DNA of 64,000 nt from Flavobacterium kingsejongi (GTDB lineage: Bacteria > Bacteroidota > Bacteroidia > Flavobacteriales > Flavobacteriaceae): assembly GCF_003076475.1 (NCBI RefSeq), contig NZ_CP020919.1, forward strand, positions 868,001 to 932,000, written 5' to 3'. Each line of letters opens with the position of its first letter. The first letter of the stretch is position 1. The notes below the pieces were generated by a model. It was not told the origin of the DNA and made no database searches. It saw only the letters and a program-made list of their open reading frames with translations. Shown in pieces: positions 17,632-25,918 of the stretch. The translations under genes and the position numbers were made by a program.

Positions 17632-17982
17632 ATGAATACAATATACTATTTAGCTTCCTGCGATACCTGCAGAAAGATCATTAAATCCCTTCCCAATTCC
17701 GACAAGCTTCAATTCCATGACATCAAGCAGGATCCTATCACGGAGGCGGAACTGGAGGCCATGCACGAACTTTCCGGAAGCTATGAAGCGCTTTTCAGCA
17801 AAAAAGCCCAATTGTACAAATCGATGGATCTCAAAAATAAAAACCTGACCGAAGCGGATTATAAAAAATACATCCTGGAACATTACACCTTCCTGAGCCG
17901 CCCGGTTTTTATTATTGACGGCAAAATATACATTGGCAACAGCCAAAAAAACATCAATGAGGTGATTTCTGTTCTAAAATAA
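17632..17982 (+). CDS. ArsC/Spx-like thioredoxin-fold protein
   Basis: A 116-aa protein of the ArsC/Spx/YffB family. It begins with a strand and CDTC redox motif (YYLASCDTCRKII), then HDIKQDPITEAEL, and the C-terminal LSRPVFIIDGKIYIGNS block with the cis-Pro typical of this fold. It may reduce arsenate or act as a thiol regulator. No arsenic genes are nearby, so a general redox role is equally likely. Confidence 0.85.
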   Translation: MNTIYYLASCDTCRKIIKSLPNSDKLQFHDIKQDPITEAELEAMHELSGSYEALFSKKAQLYKSMDLKNKNLTEADYKKYILEHYTFLSRPVFIIDGKIYIGNSQKNINEVISVLK

Positions 17983-18036
17983 TGATTTGACGCTGATATT
18001 CCGCCCAAACAGAATTTTCTACTGAAAACTATTTAT

Positions 18037-18044
18037 TACCTTTG
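18037..18044 (+). promoter_or_regulatory. -7 promoter element for yicC-gmk-nadD
   Basis: TACCTTTG, a perfect TAnnTTTG match, 18 bp before the yicC ATG. Confidence 0.5.
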
Positions 18045-18062
18045 TAGCTATTACATTTTTAT

Positions 18063-18920
18063 ATGATACAATCCATGACGGGTTTTGGCAAGGCAACTTT
18101 GCAGCTACAAACCAAAAAAATTACTGTAGAACTCAAATCACTAAACAGTAAAGGTTTAGACTTGAACGTAAGAATCCCATCACTTTACCGTGAAATGGAA
18201 CTCGGCTTACGCAATCAGATTGCCCAGAGATTAGAGCGTGGAAAAGTTGATTTTTCCCTTTATATAGAAATTACCGGCGAAGATACCTCTTCCAAAATCA
18301 ACGTTCCCATTGTAAAAGGATACATGAACCAGTTGCGACAGGTAGTGCCTGGTGATGATACCGAATTGCTAAAGATGGCCATCCGGATGCCGGATGCTAT
18401 GAAAGTGGAACGGGAAGAAATAGATGAAAACGAATGGAAAGAAATCCAGACGGTTATCGAAGAAGCGTCAAAAAATATCCAGAATTTCAGGATTTCAGAA
18501 GGTACTGCATTGGAAAAAGAATTCCTCCACCGCATTGCCAACATCATGACCCTTATGAACGACACTGTTGCCTTAGACAGCGAACGTATCCAGACGGTAA
18601 AGACAAGGCTGCAAACGGCTATTGATGAGTTGAAAGTGACTGTCGATGAAAACCGTTTTGAGCAGGAATTGATTTTTTACCTCGAAAAATATGACATCAC
18701 AGAAGAAAAAGTACGCCTGGAAAACCACCTGAACTACTTTATCGAAACATTAGCCGGAACAGAAGCCAATGGACGTAAACTGGGTTTCATCACTCAGGAA
18801 ATGGGACGTGAGATCAATACGATGGGCTCTAAATCCAATCATGCCCAAATGCAGAAACTGGTCGTGCAAATGAAAGATGAACTCGAAAAAATTAAAGAAC
18901 AAGTATTAAACGTTCTCTAA
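18063..18920 (+). CDS. yicC: YicC/YloC family endoribonuclease
   Basis: A 285-aa YicC-family protein. It begins with the hallmark MIQSMTGFGKA, then VELKSLNSKGLDLNVRIPS, and ends with the conserved ETLAGTEANGRKLGFITQEMGREINTMGSKSNHA block. Members are metal-dependent endoribonucleases in other bacteria. It is first in a yicC-gmk-nadD operon, a frequent order in Bacteroidota, with a 47-bp gap to gmk. Confidence 0.94.
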   Translation: MIQSMTGFGKATLQLQTKKITVELKSLNSKGLDLNVRIPSLYREMELGLRNQIAQRLERGKVDFSLYIEITGEDTSSKINVPIVKGYMNQLRQVVPGDDTELLKMAIRMPDAMKVEREEIDENEWKEIQTVIEEASKNIQNFRISEGTALEKEFLHRIANIMTLMNDTVALDSERIQTVKTRLQTAIDELKVTVDENRFEQELIFYLEKYDITEEKVRLENHLNYFIETLAGTEANGRKLGFITQEMGREINTMGSKSNHAQMQKLVVQMKDELEKIKEQVLNVL

Positions 18921-18967
18921 AAATACAAACAGAAAGCCAAACACTTTTCGCAACTTAGTACCACACC

Positions 18968-19543
18968 ATGAATAACGGTAAATTAATTGTCTTCTCTGCC
19001 CCTTCAGGATCCGGCAAAACAACCATAGTACGCTACCTCCTTGAGCAAAAAGAACTGCATCTGGATTTTTCCATTTCGGCTACTTCCCGCCAGAAAAGAG
19101 GCGATGAAATCGATGGAAAAGATTATTATTTTATTTCTGCTGCTGCATTTCAACAGAAAATTGCCGAAAATGCTTTTGTAGAATACGAAGAAGTCTATAC
19201 GGACAACTGGTATGGAACGCTAAAAAGTGAACTGGAACGTATTTGGGCCGAAGGCAAACATGTCATTTTTGATATTGATGTCATAGGTGGCCTCAAGATT
19301 AAAAAGCAATATCCCAAAGAAACCCTGGCTATTTTTGTCAGCCCACCTTCCGTAGAGGAACTGGAACGCCGCCTGCGCTTCCGCCAGACGGAAAGTGAGG
19401 AAAAGATACAAATGCGCCTTGAAAAAGCCGAAAGGGAAATATCAACTGCTGGCCAGTTTGATGTGATCCTCAAAAATCACGACCTTGAAATTGCCAAAAA
19501 CGATGCCTATAAACTGGTATCCGATTATTTAAAAATGATTTAA
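18968..19543 (+). CDS. gmk: Guanylate kinase
   Basis: A 191-aa guanylate kinase that phosphorylates GMP to GDP. The P-loop is SAPSGSGKTT at residues 9-18. The GMP-binding region follows (SATSRQKRGDEIDGKDYYF, VEYEEVYTDNWYGT), then FDIDVIGGLKIKKQYP and the lid RLRFRQTESEEKIQMRLEKA. The length is standard. Second in the yicC operon, 30 bp before nadD. Confidence 0.96.
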   Translation: MNNGKLIVFSAPSGSGKTTIVRYLLEQKELHLDFSISATSRQKRGDEIDGKDYYFISAAAFQQKIAENAFVEYEEVYTDNWYGTLKSELERIWAEGKHVIFDIDVIGGLKIKKQYPKETLAIFVSPPSVEELERRLRFRQTESEEKIQMRLEKAEREISTAGQFDVILKNHDLEIAKNDAYKLVSDYLKMI

Positions 19544-19573
19544 AACCATTTTGATTCATTAAAGTACAGCACT

Positions 19574-20155
19574 ATGAAAATCGGATTATACTTCGGGACG
19601 TTTAACCCCATTCATGTCGGGCATCTGATTATCGCCAATCACATGGTTGAATTTTCAAATCTTGACGAAGTCTGGATGGTGGTCACTCCGCATAATCCGC
19701 ACAAAAAGAAGAATACCCTGCTCGATGACCACCATCGTTTGGAAATGGTATTCCTGGCAACCGAAGATTTTGATAAAATCAAGCCTTCCGATATCGAATT
19801 CAAGCTTTCACAGCCCAATTATACGGTTACGACCCTCGCCTACCTGGAAGAGAAATTTCCGCAGCACGAGTTTTCACTGATCATGGGTGAAGACAATCTC
19901 AAATCATTCCACAAATGGAAAAATTATGAGACTATTTTGGAAAACTACGAATTGTACATTTACCCACGGATATCTCCGGAGCATGTGAACCCCCAATTTG
20001 ATAACCATCCCAAAATACACCGTATTGAAGCACCGATAATCGAGATTTCGGCTACTTTTATTCGGGAGAGCATCAAAAACAAGAAAAACATACAGCCTTT
20101 ATTACCCCCAAAAGTATGGCAGTACATCGACCATAACCTCTTGTATACCAAATAA
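19574..20155 (+). CDS. nadD: Nicotinate-nucleotide adenylyltransferase
   Basis: A 193-aa NadD, which joins ATP and nicotinate mononucleotide in NAD synthesis. The nucleotidyltransferase signature GTFNPIHVGHL is at residues 8-18. VTPHNPHKKKNTLLDDHHRLEM, MGEDNLKSFHKWKNYE and the C-terminal ISATFIRESIKNKK complete the family pattern. It is last in the operon. A 3-hydroxyanthranilate dioxygenase that could feed quinolinate to NAD lies elsewhere in the window (48.7 kb). Confidence 0.95.
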   Translation: MKIGLYFGTFNPIHVGHLIIANHMVEFSNLDEVWMVVTPHNPHKKKNTLLDDHHRLEMVFLATEDFDKIKPSDIEFKLSQPNYTVTTLAYLEEKFPQHEFSLIMGEDNLKSFHKWKNYETILENYELYIYPRISPEHVNPQFDNHPKIHRIEAPIIEISATFIRESIKNKKNIQPLLPPKVWQYIDHNLLYTK

Positions 20156-20262
20156 AAACTCCGCTTTCGGGCCAATCGCGCATCCGTATCTACACTGTTC
20201 CCTAAGGCATTAGGTGCACAAACACTTAACAATACTTTACCACACTTCGGTATTGCATTTTA

Positions 20263-20270
20263 TAACTTTG
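20263..20270 (+). promoter_or_regulatory. -7 promoter element for the iron alcohol dehydrogenase gene
   Basis: TAACTTTG, a perfect TAnnTTTG match, 17 bp before the ATG at 20288. Confidence 0.5.
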
Positions 20271-20287
20271 CATGAAAATAAAACCTT

Positions 20288-21445
20288 ATGCAAAACTTCG
20301 AATTATATAATCCGACGAACTTAGTTTTCGGAAAAGGGCAAATCGCCAAACTAAAAGAATTAGTCCCTCAAAATGCAAAAGTCCTGTTAGCCTATGGTGG
20401 CGGCAGTATTTTTAAAAATGGCATATACGATCAGGTAATCAAGGCCCTTACCGGTTTTGAAATCGTTGAATTTGGTGGTATTGAACCCAATCCACGTTAT
20501 GAGACGCTTATGAAAGCTGTCACAGTAATCAAGGAAAAGAAACTCGATTTCATCCTTGCTGTAGGCGGTGGTTCCGTAATTGATGGCGTGAAATTTATTG
20601 CTGCTGCAGTACATTTTGACGGCAATCCAATGGAAATCCTTCACAAACGAATGCAGATTAAAGCCAATGCGATGCCTTTTGGAACGGTACTGACCTTACC
20701 GGCAACCGGAAGCGAAATGAACTCCGGTGCGGTGGTTACCATTAATGAGACACAGGAGAAACTCTCCTTTGGTGGTTCGGCATTGTTTCCTAAATTTTCC
20801 ATTTGTGATCCTACAGTGATTGCATCGCTACCTAAAAAACAAATCCAGAATGGTGTAATTGATGCTTTTACGCATGTACTGGAACAATACCTTACCTTCA
20901 AGCAGGATGCTTATCTGCAGGACCGTATTGCCGAAGGAATTCTCCATACCCTGATTGAAGTGGGCCCAAAAGTAGTAGACAATCCGACTGATTATGCACT
21001 GGCTTCCAATTACATGTGGAGCTGCACCATGGCGTTGAATGGATTGATCCAAAAAGGCGTTTCAACAGACTGGGCTACTCACATGATCGGACACGAACTA
21101 ACTGCGTTATATGAAATTGACCATGCCCGTACATTGGCGATCATAGCACCAAACCTGTACAAAGTGATGTTTGCCACTAAAAAAGAAAAACTGGCACAAT
21201 TTGGTGAAAGGATTTTCGGATTGCAGGGCGACACTGAAACCGTGGCCAAACAGGCAATTGAAAAAATGACTGACTTTTTCCACACGATGGGAATGCAGAC
21301 TAAACTTTCGGAGAATACAGCCAATTACCAGGATACAGCTAATTTCATTGTGAAACGTTTTGACGAAAGAGGATGGAAAGGCTTAGGGGAAAAACAAAAC
21401 ATCACCCTGGAAAAAGTAAGAGAAATCGTAGAATTGAGCTACTAA
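20288..21445 (+). CDS. Iron-containing alcohol dehydrogenase (YqhD/butanol dehydrogenase type)
   Basis: A 385-aa Fe-ADH. The NAD(P) region has LAYGGGSIFKNGIYD and AVGGGSVIDGVKF (the GGGS loops). Metal ligands fall in the expected places: DAFTHVLEQYLT, then WATHMIGHELTALYEIDHARTLAI with its His residues. The start NFELYNPTNLVFGKGQ is typical of the YqhD/BdhA group, which reduces short aldehydes using NADPH. The physiological substrate cannot be read from sequence. Monocistronic, with its own -7 element and terminator. Confidence 0.93.
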   Translation: MQNFELYNPTNLVFGKGQIAKLKELVPQNAKVLLAYGGGSIFKNGIYDQVIKALTGFEIVEFGGIEPNPRYETLMKAVTVIKEKKLDFILAVGGGSVIDGVKFIAAAVHFDGNPMEILHKRMQIKANAMPFGTVLTLPATGSEMNSGAVVTINETQEKLSFGGSALFPKFSICDPTVIASLPKKQIQNGVIDAFTHVLEQYLTFKQDAYLQDRIAEGILHTLIEVGPKVVDNPTDYALASNYMWSCTMALNGLIQKGVSTDWATHMIGHELTALYEIDHARTLAIIAPNLYKVMFATKKEKLAQFGERIFGLQGDTETVAKQAIEKMTDFFHTMGMQTKLSENTANYQDTANFIVKRFDERGWKGLGEKQNITLEKVREIVELSY

Positions 21446-21470
21446 TTCCATTTTTGATCCTACCTCAAAC

Positions 21471-21508
21471 AAAAGGTGCTCCAGAATAAATTTCAGGAGC
21501 ACCTTTTT
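21471..21508 (+). terminator. Rho-independent terminator after the alcohol dehydrogenase gene
   Basis: A perfect 12-bp stem (AAAAGGTGCTCC and its complement) around a 13-base loop, ending in a T-run, 25 bp after the stop. Confidence 0.85.
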
Positions 21509-21735
21509 AAAAAACACCAAAAACAAAATTTAACTAACTTTTTATAAACCTAAGAAGAATTGCTTCTCAGATGGAATTATAGATTTAATAACGGTACATT
21601 TTAAATTGTATTTTATTGTAAATCATAATATTAAGTTAAAAATTAAAATAAGAGTCAATCCTCTGACGTTTAAACGTTAAAACACCGTGTCCTATAATTA
21701 TACCGTATAATACTTTCTAATTTGAGTATTTTAAG

Positions 21736-21743
21736 TATTTTTG
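21736..21743 (+). promoter_or_regulatory. -7 promoter element for gpsA
   Basis: TATTTTTG, a perfect TAnnTTTG match, 22 bp before the gpsA ATG. Confidence 0.45.
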
Positions 21744-21765
21744 GATAATAATTGAAATATACAAA

Positions 21766-22761
21766 ATGAGTGAACATCCGAAATTTGCAGTCATAGGGGG
21801 CGGAAGTTGGGCTACTGCGATTGCAAAAATGTTAAGCGTTAATCTGCCGGAAATAGCCTGGTACATGAGAAACACTGCTGCTATAGAACATATAGAAACG
21901 TATCACCACAATCCAAACTACCTGAGTTCTGTTGAATTCCACGTCAATAAATTAAAACTGACTTCTGATCTGAATGAAGCGGTTGCCTATGCAGACTATC
22001 TTATTTTTGCTATTCCCTCTGCATTCCTGAATGCGGAACTGGAAAAATTAACAGCCAGTCTGGAAGGAAAAGTAATTTTTTCTGCGATAAAAGGTATTGT
22101 TCCGGAGACCAGCCTGATTGTAGGCGAACACTTCCACCTGAAATATAACATTGACTATAACAATATTGGGGTAATCACAGGACCCTGCCACGCTGAAGAA
22201 GTAGCATTGGAAAAACTGTCCTACCTGACGATTGCCTGTGCCAATGAAGAAAAAGCAGGGGTTGTCGCTTCAAAACTTTCCGGGAATTTCATCAAAACAA
22301 AGATCTCTGATGATATTGTCGGTACGGAATATGCTGCAATGCTCAAGAATATTTATGCTATTGCTGCCGGTATGGCACATGGGCTCGGTTATGGAGATAA
22401 TTTCCAGGCCGTATTAATGAGCAATGCCATACGCGAAATGAAGAAGTTCATCCGTAAGGTCCATAAGATGAAGCGTAATATTAATGATTCTGCTTATCTG
22501 GGCGATTTACTGGTAACCGGATATTCCATTTTTTCCCGAAACAGGATGTTTGGAAATATGATAGGGAAAGGCTATACGGTAAAATATGCTATGCTGGAGA
22601 TGAGTATGGTCGCTGAGGGCTATTATGCCGCTAAAAGCGCTTATAAGCTCAATGAAGAGTATCAGGCAAAGACACCAATAATAAATGCGGTGTACAGCAT
22701 CCTGTATGAAGGTAAAGACCCTAAAAAAGTATTTAAGAAACTGACCGATAAACTGGATTAA
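21766..22761 (+). CDS. gpsA: NAD(P)H-dependent glycerol-3-phosphate dehydrogenase
   Basis: A 331-aa GpsA, which reduces dihydroxyacetone phosphate to sn-glycerol-3-phosphate for phospholipid synthesis. The Rossmann motif is VIGGGSWATAIAKML (residues 9-23). FAIPSAFL, ITGPCHAEEVA and the catalytic block EYAAMLKNIYAIAAGMAHGLGYGDNFQA, with its essential Lys, are present. TGYSIFSRNRMFGNMIGKG completes the C-terminal domain. The dinucleotide motif has Ala where many homologs have Gly (W-A-T-A), a mild variant seen in Bacteroidota. Confidence 0.94.
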   Translation: MSEHPKFAVIGGGSWATAIAKMLSVNLPEIAWYMRNTAAIEHIETYHHNPNYLSSVEFHVNKLKLTSDLNEAVAYADYLIFAIPSAFLNAELEKLTASLEGKVIFSAIKGIVPETSLIVGEHFHLKYNIDYNNIGVITGPCHAEEVALEKLSYLTIACANEEKAGVVASKLSGNFIKTKISDDIVGTEYAAMLKNIYAIAAGMAHGLGYGDNFQAVLMSNAIREMKKFIRKVHKMKRNINDSAYLGDLLVTGYSIFSRNRMFGNMIGKGYTVKYAMLEMSMVAEGYYAAKSAYKLNEEYQAKTPIINAVYSILYEGKDPKKVFKKLTDKLD

Positions 22762-22780
22762 TACAGTTCAAAAAACAATA

Positions 22781-22810
22781 AAAAAGCCCGGAACAACTTC
22801 CGGGCTTTTT
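22781..22810. terminator. Terminator after gpsA, probably once shared with the convergent gene
   Basis: Stem GCCCGGAA / TTCCGGGC with loop CAAC, flanked by an A-run and a T-run, so it works in both directions. It lies 20 bp after gpsA and 12 bp before the IS left end. Before the IS inserted, it would also have lain just past the stop of the leftward gene now at 24184-24615. Confidence 0.85.
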
Positions 22811-22820
22811 TATTACCCTA

Positions 22821-22846
22821 TATGTCCCGTCCTGAAATAGCGATAC
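22821..22846 (+). repeat. Left terminal inverted repeat of the IS (with flanking TA)
   Basis: This 26-bp segment (TA plus TGTCCCGTCCTGAAATAG and on to GATAC) matches the reverse complement of 24192-24217 at 21 of 26 positions by my count. The blocks GTCCT, AATAGC and ATAC are conserved. Confidence 0.85.
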
Positions 22847-22862
22847 AAAAAAAAACTCAATT

Positions 22863-23291
22863 ATGTCTAAAGAGAAAAATTATGTAAAGCGAACCCAGCG
22901 AGATTACAGTATGTCTCTCAAATTGCAAATCGTCCATGAGATTGAACGAGGAGAGTTATCTACACATGGAGCTTGTAAAAAATATGGTGTGCAAGCACGT
23001 TCAACAGTTGTTAGTTGGCTTAGAAAATTTGGTAACTTTGATTGGGAAACCCAAACCCCATCTCAAATGGCTAAAACACCTGAACAGCAAATCATGGAAC
23101 TCGAAGCTAAAGTTACGCTTCTTGAAAAACAGAAAGCTCATCTGGAGCAACAAGTTAATTTTACGGATAAGAAAGCTATTATTTTTGATATGCTTATTGA
23201 TATTGCAGAGAAAGAATATAATATCGATATCCGAAAAAACTCATCACCCGAACAATTGTCCTATTTAAAGAAGAACAAAAACAAACCTTAG
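22863..23291 (+). CDS. IS3-family transposase OrfA
   Basis: A 142-aa DNA-binding subunit. The N-terminal helix-turn-helix (LKLQIVHEIERGELSTHGACKKYGVQ, then TVVSWLRKFG) is followed by a leucine-zipper-like coiled coil (QIMELEAKVTLLEKQKAHLEQQV). In IS3 elements OrfA alone is usually a regulator, and an OrfAB frameshift fusion is the transposase. The frame contains an A AAA AAC heptamer near its end (23234-23240), the likely shift site. Confidence 0.92.
   Translation: MSKEKNYVKRTQRDYSMSLKLQIVHEIERGELSTHGACKKYGVQARSTVVSWLRKFGNFDWETQTPSQMAKTPEQQIMELEAKVTLLEKQKAHLEQQVNFTDKKAIIFDMLIDIAEKEYNIDIRKNSSPEQLSYLKKNKNKP
23234..23240 (+). promoter_or_regulatory. Candidate -1 ribosomal frameshift site A AAA AAC
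   Basis: The heptamer is in the correct phase with orfA (third codon base A, then AAA, then AAC). A -1 slip moves the ribosome into the orfB frame, which is open from 23222 onward. The fusion would be about 433 aa. I did not identify a downstream stimulatory stem or pseudoknot. Confidence 0.65.
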
Positions 23292-24163
23292 GTTTTACCT
23301 GTAGTTTGTTCGGGATAGACAGGCAGGTCTATTATCGTAGCATTAAAAGAAAAATCTTAAAGCAATCAAAGTCTGAACAAGTCATTCTTATGGTAAGAAA
23401 GATTAGGATGAAAATGCCTCGTATCGGTACGAGAAAGTTGTATTATTTATTAAACCAGGAGCTTAGAGCATTGAAGATTGGAAGAGATATGTTTTTTAAT
23501 ATCCTCAAAGTAAACCATCTGCTAATATCTCCAAAACGGAGCTATCATATTACGACTAACTCATATCATCGTTTTAAAAAACACAAGAATTTAATTGAAA
23601 ACTTAAAAATAATACGTCCTGAACAGGTTTGGGTATCCGATATTACATACATCGGAAAAAGAAGTAAGCCCTGCTATTTAAGCTTAGTAACAGATGCATA
23701 TTCAAAACGGATCATGGGATTTAATGTAGCTACTAATTTAAATGCCGAAAATAGTCTTAAAGCTTTACAAATGGCTCTTAAGAGCAGGAAAAATAGTTGT
23801 TTGTCGTTAATCCATCACTCAGATAGAGGTATACAATATTGTTCTGATGAATATCAAAAAGTGATACGCAAGACTAAAAACCTGCGCTGTAGCATGACTG
23901 AGTCTTATGATCCATATCAAAATGCGGTCGCTGAAAGGGTAAATGGAATATTAAAACAGGAGTTTTTAGTAGATAGGTATAATGATCAGCAACTTAATAT
24001 TATTAAGTTAGTAGTTAAGGAATCTATACAGATTTATAATCTAGTAAGACCGCATTGCTCTAATCATATGCTTACTCCGATGCAAATGCATCAGCAAAAA
24101 GAAATAGAAATGAAAACCTATAAAACAAAAAACAGAAGTAACCATGAAGCTACTTCTGTCTAA
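23240..24163 (+). CDS. IS3-family transposase OrfB (rve integrase domain), expressed by frameshift
   Basis: The DDE catalytic part of the transposase. The frame is open from 23222; the first in-frame start-like codon is a TTG at 23306, so production by -1 frameshift from orfA is more likely than independent initiation. It begins with the HTH_21-like region (FGIDRQVYYRSI, MPRIGTRKLYYLL). The integrase core has all three acidic residues: VWVSDITYI, HHSDRGIQYCS, and NAVAERVNGILKQEF. It ends in the usual YNLVRPHCSNHMLTP block. No disruption is seen. Confidence 0.92.
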   Translation, partial: LITRTIVLFKEEQKQTLGFTCSLFGIDRQVYYRSIKRKILKQSKSEQVILMVRKIRMKMPRIGTRKLYYLLNQELRALKIGRDMFFNILKVNHLLISPKRSYHITTNSYHRFKKHKNLIENLKIIRPEQVWVSDITYIGKRSKPCYLSLVTDAYSKRIMGFNVATNLNAENSLKALQMALKSRKNSCLSLIHHSDRGIQYCSDEYQKVIRKTKNLRCSMTESYDPYQNAVAERVNGILKQEFLVDRYNDQQLNIIKLVVKESIQIYNLVRPHCSNHMLTPMQMHQQKEIEMKTYKTKNRSNHEATSV

Positions 24164-24183
24164 AAAATGTACTTTTATTATTA

Positions 24184-24615
24184 TTAATCCTGTATTGCTA
24201 TTCTAGGACTAGACATAATGATCCCGTCTTTAAAGATCAGCGGTACTTCTACCGTATAATCTTCATGGAGTGAATGGGCTTTAAAAATATATTTTTTATC
24301 GTGTAGTACATTATCTATGAAGAATGTAACCATAAATTCATTGTCCAGCACCAGCACACTGTCTTCCATCAGTTCAATCTTCACAAAAGAAACCGGTTCT
24401 ACTGTAACAAAAGCATGCCGCAACAAAGAAGTTTTTTTAGCCTCTCCATCAATCACTCCGGAAGCTTTGGAGACAATTAATACATTTTCCAGCTTAAAAT
24501 CACTGTCATTAATCAGATAAGCATACCACGTTTTCTGCATGAAGTCATCATTCCACTCCTGGACTGCAGCCACAAATATATTTTCTACTTTAGGGATTAT
24601 AATGTCTTTTTTCAT
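24184..24615 (-). CDS. Conserved hypothetical protein with IS-derived C-terminus
   Basis: A 143-aa soluble protein that I associate with a conserved Flavobacteriia family without known function. It is beta-rich: EWNDDFMQKTWYAYLINDSD, LLRHAFVTVEPVSFVKIELM, EFMVTFFIDNVL. The last ten residues (MSSPRIAIQD) and the stop are encoded inside the right inverted repeat of the IS. Removing the element with one TA copy restores a frame ending DGIIIG followed by two TAA stops, so the native tail was probably about nine residues shorter. The gene has also lost its own terminator and now reads antisense into the transposase. It lies upstream in orientation of nothing else; pheS is its neighbour on the same strand. 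Confidence 0.8.
   Translation of the reverse strand: MKKDIIIPKVENIFVAAVQEWNDDFMQKTWYAYLINDSDFKLENVLIVSKASGVIDGEAKKTSLLRHAFVTVEPVSFVKIELMEDSVLVLDNEFMVTFFIDNVLHDKKYIFKAHSLHEDYTVEVPLIFKDGIIMSSPRIAIQD
24192..24217 (-). repeat. Right terminal inverted repeat of the IS (with flanking TA)
   Basis: Partner of 22821-22846. On the minus strand it doubles as coding sequence and stop for the 24184-24615 gene. Confidence 0.85.
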
Positions 24616-24680
24616 AGTCTGGCATTTAGAATCTGCATCCGGTTACTGCCGGCTCATTCGATTCTGATTGTGTATATAGT

Positions 24681-24710
24681 AAAAACGGGAACTCCTGTGT
24701 GGAATTCCCG
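24681..24710 (-). terminator. Rho-independent terminator after pheS
   Basis: On the minus strand CGGGAATTCC pairs with GGAGTTCCCG (one T-G wobble) around a 5-base loop, followed by TTTTT, 12 bp past the pheS stop. Confidence 0.85.
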
Positions 24711-24721
24711 AAATGTTTTGC

Positions 24722-25741
24722 TTAAAAACTGGATTTGAATTGCTCCAGAAAACGAACATCATTTTCATAGAACATTCGAATATCCCCAATTTGATATAAT
24801 AGCATTGCAATTCGTTCAATTCCCATCCCGAAAGCAAATCCTGTAAATTCATCTGAATTGATCCCACAGTTCTTAAGAACATTAGGATCGACCATACCGC
24901 AGCCTCCTATTTCGAGCCAGCCTGTACCTTTGGTAATCCTGTAATCGGTTTCTGTTTTCAGTCCCCAATAGATGTCTACTTCCGCACTCGGCTCTGTAAA
25001 AGGAAAATAGGACGGACGAAGCCTGATTTTGGACTTCCCGAACATTTCCTTTGTAAAATACAACAGGGTTTGTTTCAGGTCGGCAAAAGACACATCCTTA
25101 TCGATATAAAGTCCCTCCACCTGGTGGAAGATACAGTGGGAGCGTGACGATACGGCTTCATTACGAAACACCCTTCCCGGAGAAATGGTACGTATCGGTG
25201 GTTTATTATTTTCCATATAGCGCACCTGCACTGATGAAGTGTGGGTACGTAATAAGATATCAGGATTGGTTTGTATAAAAAAAGTATCCTGCATGTCCCG
25301 TGCCGGGTGGTATTCCGGAAGGTTCAATGCGGTAAAATTATGCCAGTCGTCCTCGATTTCCGGACCTTCGGAAACATTAAACCCAATCGTAGAAAAGATA
25401 TCAATAATTTGATTTTTTACCAATGATATAGGATGGCGGGAACCAATTTTCAAAGGCTCACCCGGACGGCTAAGATCTCCGTAAAATCCAACGCTAACTT
25501 CCTGGCCTTCCAGAAAATCCTGAATGTCCTTTACTTTACCTTCTGCTGTATTCTTCAACAGGTTGACTACCTGGCCGAACTCTTTTTTCTGTTCGTTAGG
25601 AACCGTTTTAAAAGCAGCGAAGAAATCATTTAGTATTCCTTTTTTTCCGAGAAAACGAATTCGAAAGGCTTCCAGTTCTTCTTTGTTCTGAGTCTGAAAT
25701 GCATTCGCTTCCCCTATATATTCTTTAATCTTATCTATCAT
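24722..25741 (-). CDS. pheS: Phenylalanine-tRNA ligase alpha subunit
   Basis: A 339-aa class II synthetase subunit. The N-terminal coiled-coil tRNA-binding arm is followed by the catalytic core: HPISLVKNQIIDIFSTIGF, LRTHTSSVQVRYM, motif 2 (GRVFRNEAVSSRSHCIFHQVEG), PSAEVDIYWG, GCGMVDPNVLKNCG and motif 3 (GFAFGMGIERIAML). The length is normal. pheT is not adjacent, which is common in this group. Confidence 0.97.
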   Translation of the reverse strand: MIDKIKEYIGEANAFQTQNKEELEAFRIRFLGKKGILNDFFAAFKTVPNEQKKEFGQVVNLLKNTAEGKVKDIQDFLEGQEVSVGFYGDLSRPGEPLKIGSRHPISLVKNQIIDIFSTIGFNVSEGPEIEDDWHNFTALNLPEYHPARDMQDTFFIQTNPDILLRTHTSSVQVRYMENNKPPIRTISPGRVFRNEAVSSRSHCIFHQVEGLYIDKDVSFADLKQTLLYFTKEMFGKSKIRLRPSYFPFTEPSAEVDIYWGLKTETDYRITKGTGWLEIGGCGMVDPNVLKNCGINSDEFTGFAFGMGIERIAMLLYQIGDIRMFYENDVRFLEQFKSSF

Positions 25742-25763
25742 AATCGCTTCGATAATTGAAGTG

Positions 25764-25771
25764 CAAATTTA
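25764..25771 (-). promoter_or_regulatory. -7 promoter element for pheS
   Basis: Minus-strand TAAATTTG, a perfect TAnnTTTG match, 22 bp upstream of the pheS ATG. Confidence 0.55.
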
Positions 25772-25918
25772 GGAAAAAAAAATCAGTTCACCTTGACTTT
25801 TGATGGTTGTCCCTTTTTTTAACGCTCGTTAATTCCAGTCTTTTTAACTGTGCCCATTCCTTATTCCTGCTATTATCCGGAAATTCAAAAACGGTAACAG
25901 CAAGTCTTCCAGTCGATA

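Larger units (their letters stand above)
21446..21765. other. AT-rich intergenic region
   Basis: These 320 bp between the alcohol dehydrogenase and gpsA hold a terminator (21471-21508) and a candidate gpsA -7 element (21736-21743). The stretch between is very AT-rich, with no plausible ORF and no RNA structure that I could support. Confidence 0.7.
22823..24215 (+). mobile_element. IS3-family insertion sequence, 1393 bp
   Basis: The element contains orfA (helix-turn-helix) and orfB (DDE integrase) in the IS3 arrangement. It is bounded by imperfect inverted repeats that begin TGTC on the left and end GACA on the right (TG...CA ends). It is visibly AT-rich compared with its neighbours. Only a TA dinucleotide is found at both junctions, so a 3-4 bp target duplication, usual for IS3, is not evident. 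It lies between gpsA and a convergent gene, whose 3' end it overlaps. Both reading frames look intact, so it may be active. Confidence 0.9.

Noticed and set aside
22816..24219. A 3-4 bp IS3 target duplication
   Set aside because: Only TA is shared by the two flanks; no longer duplication is visible, so I did not call one.
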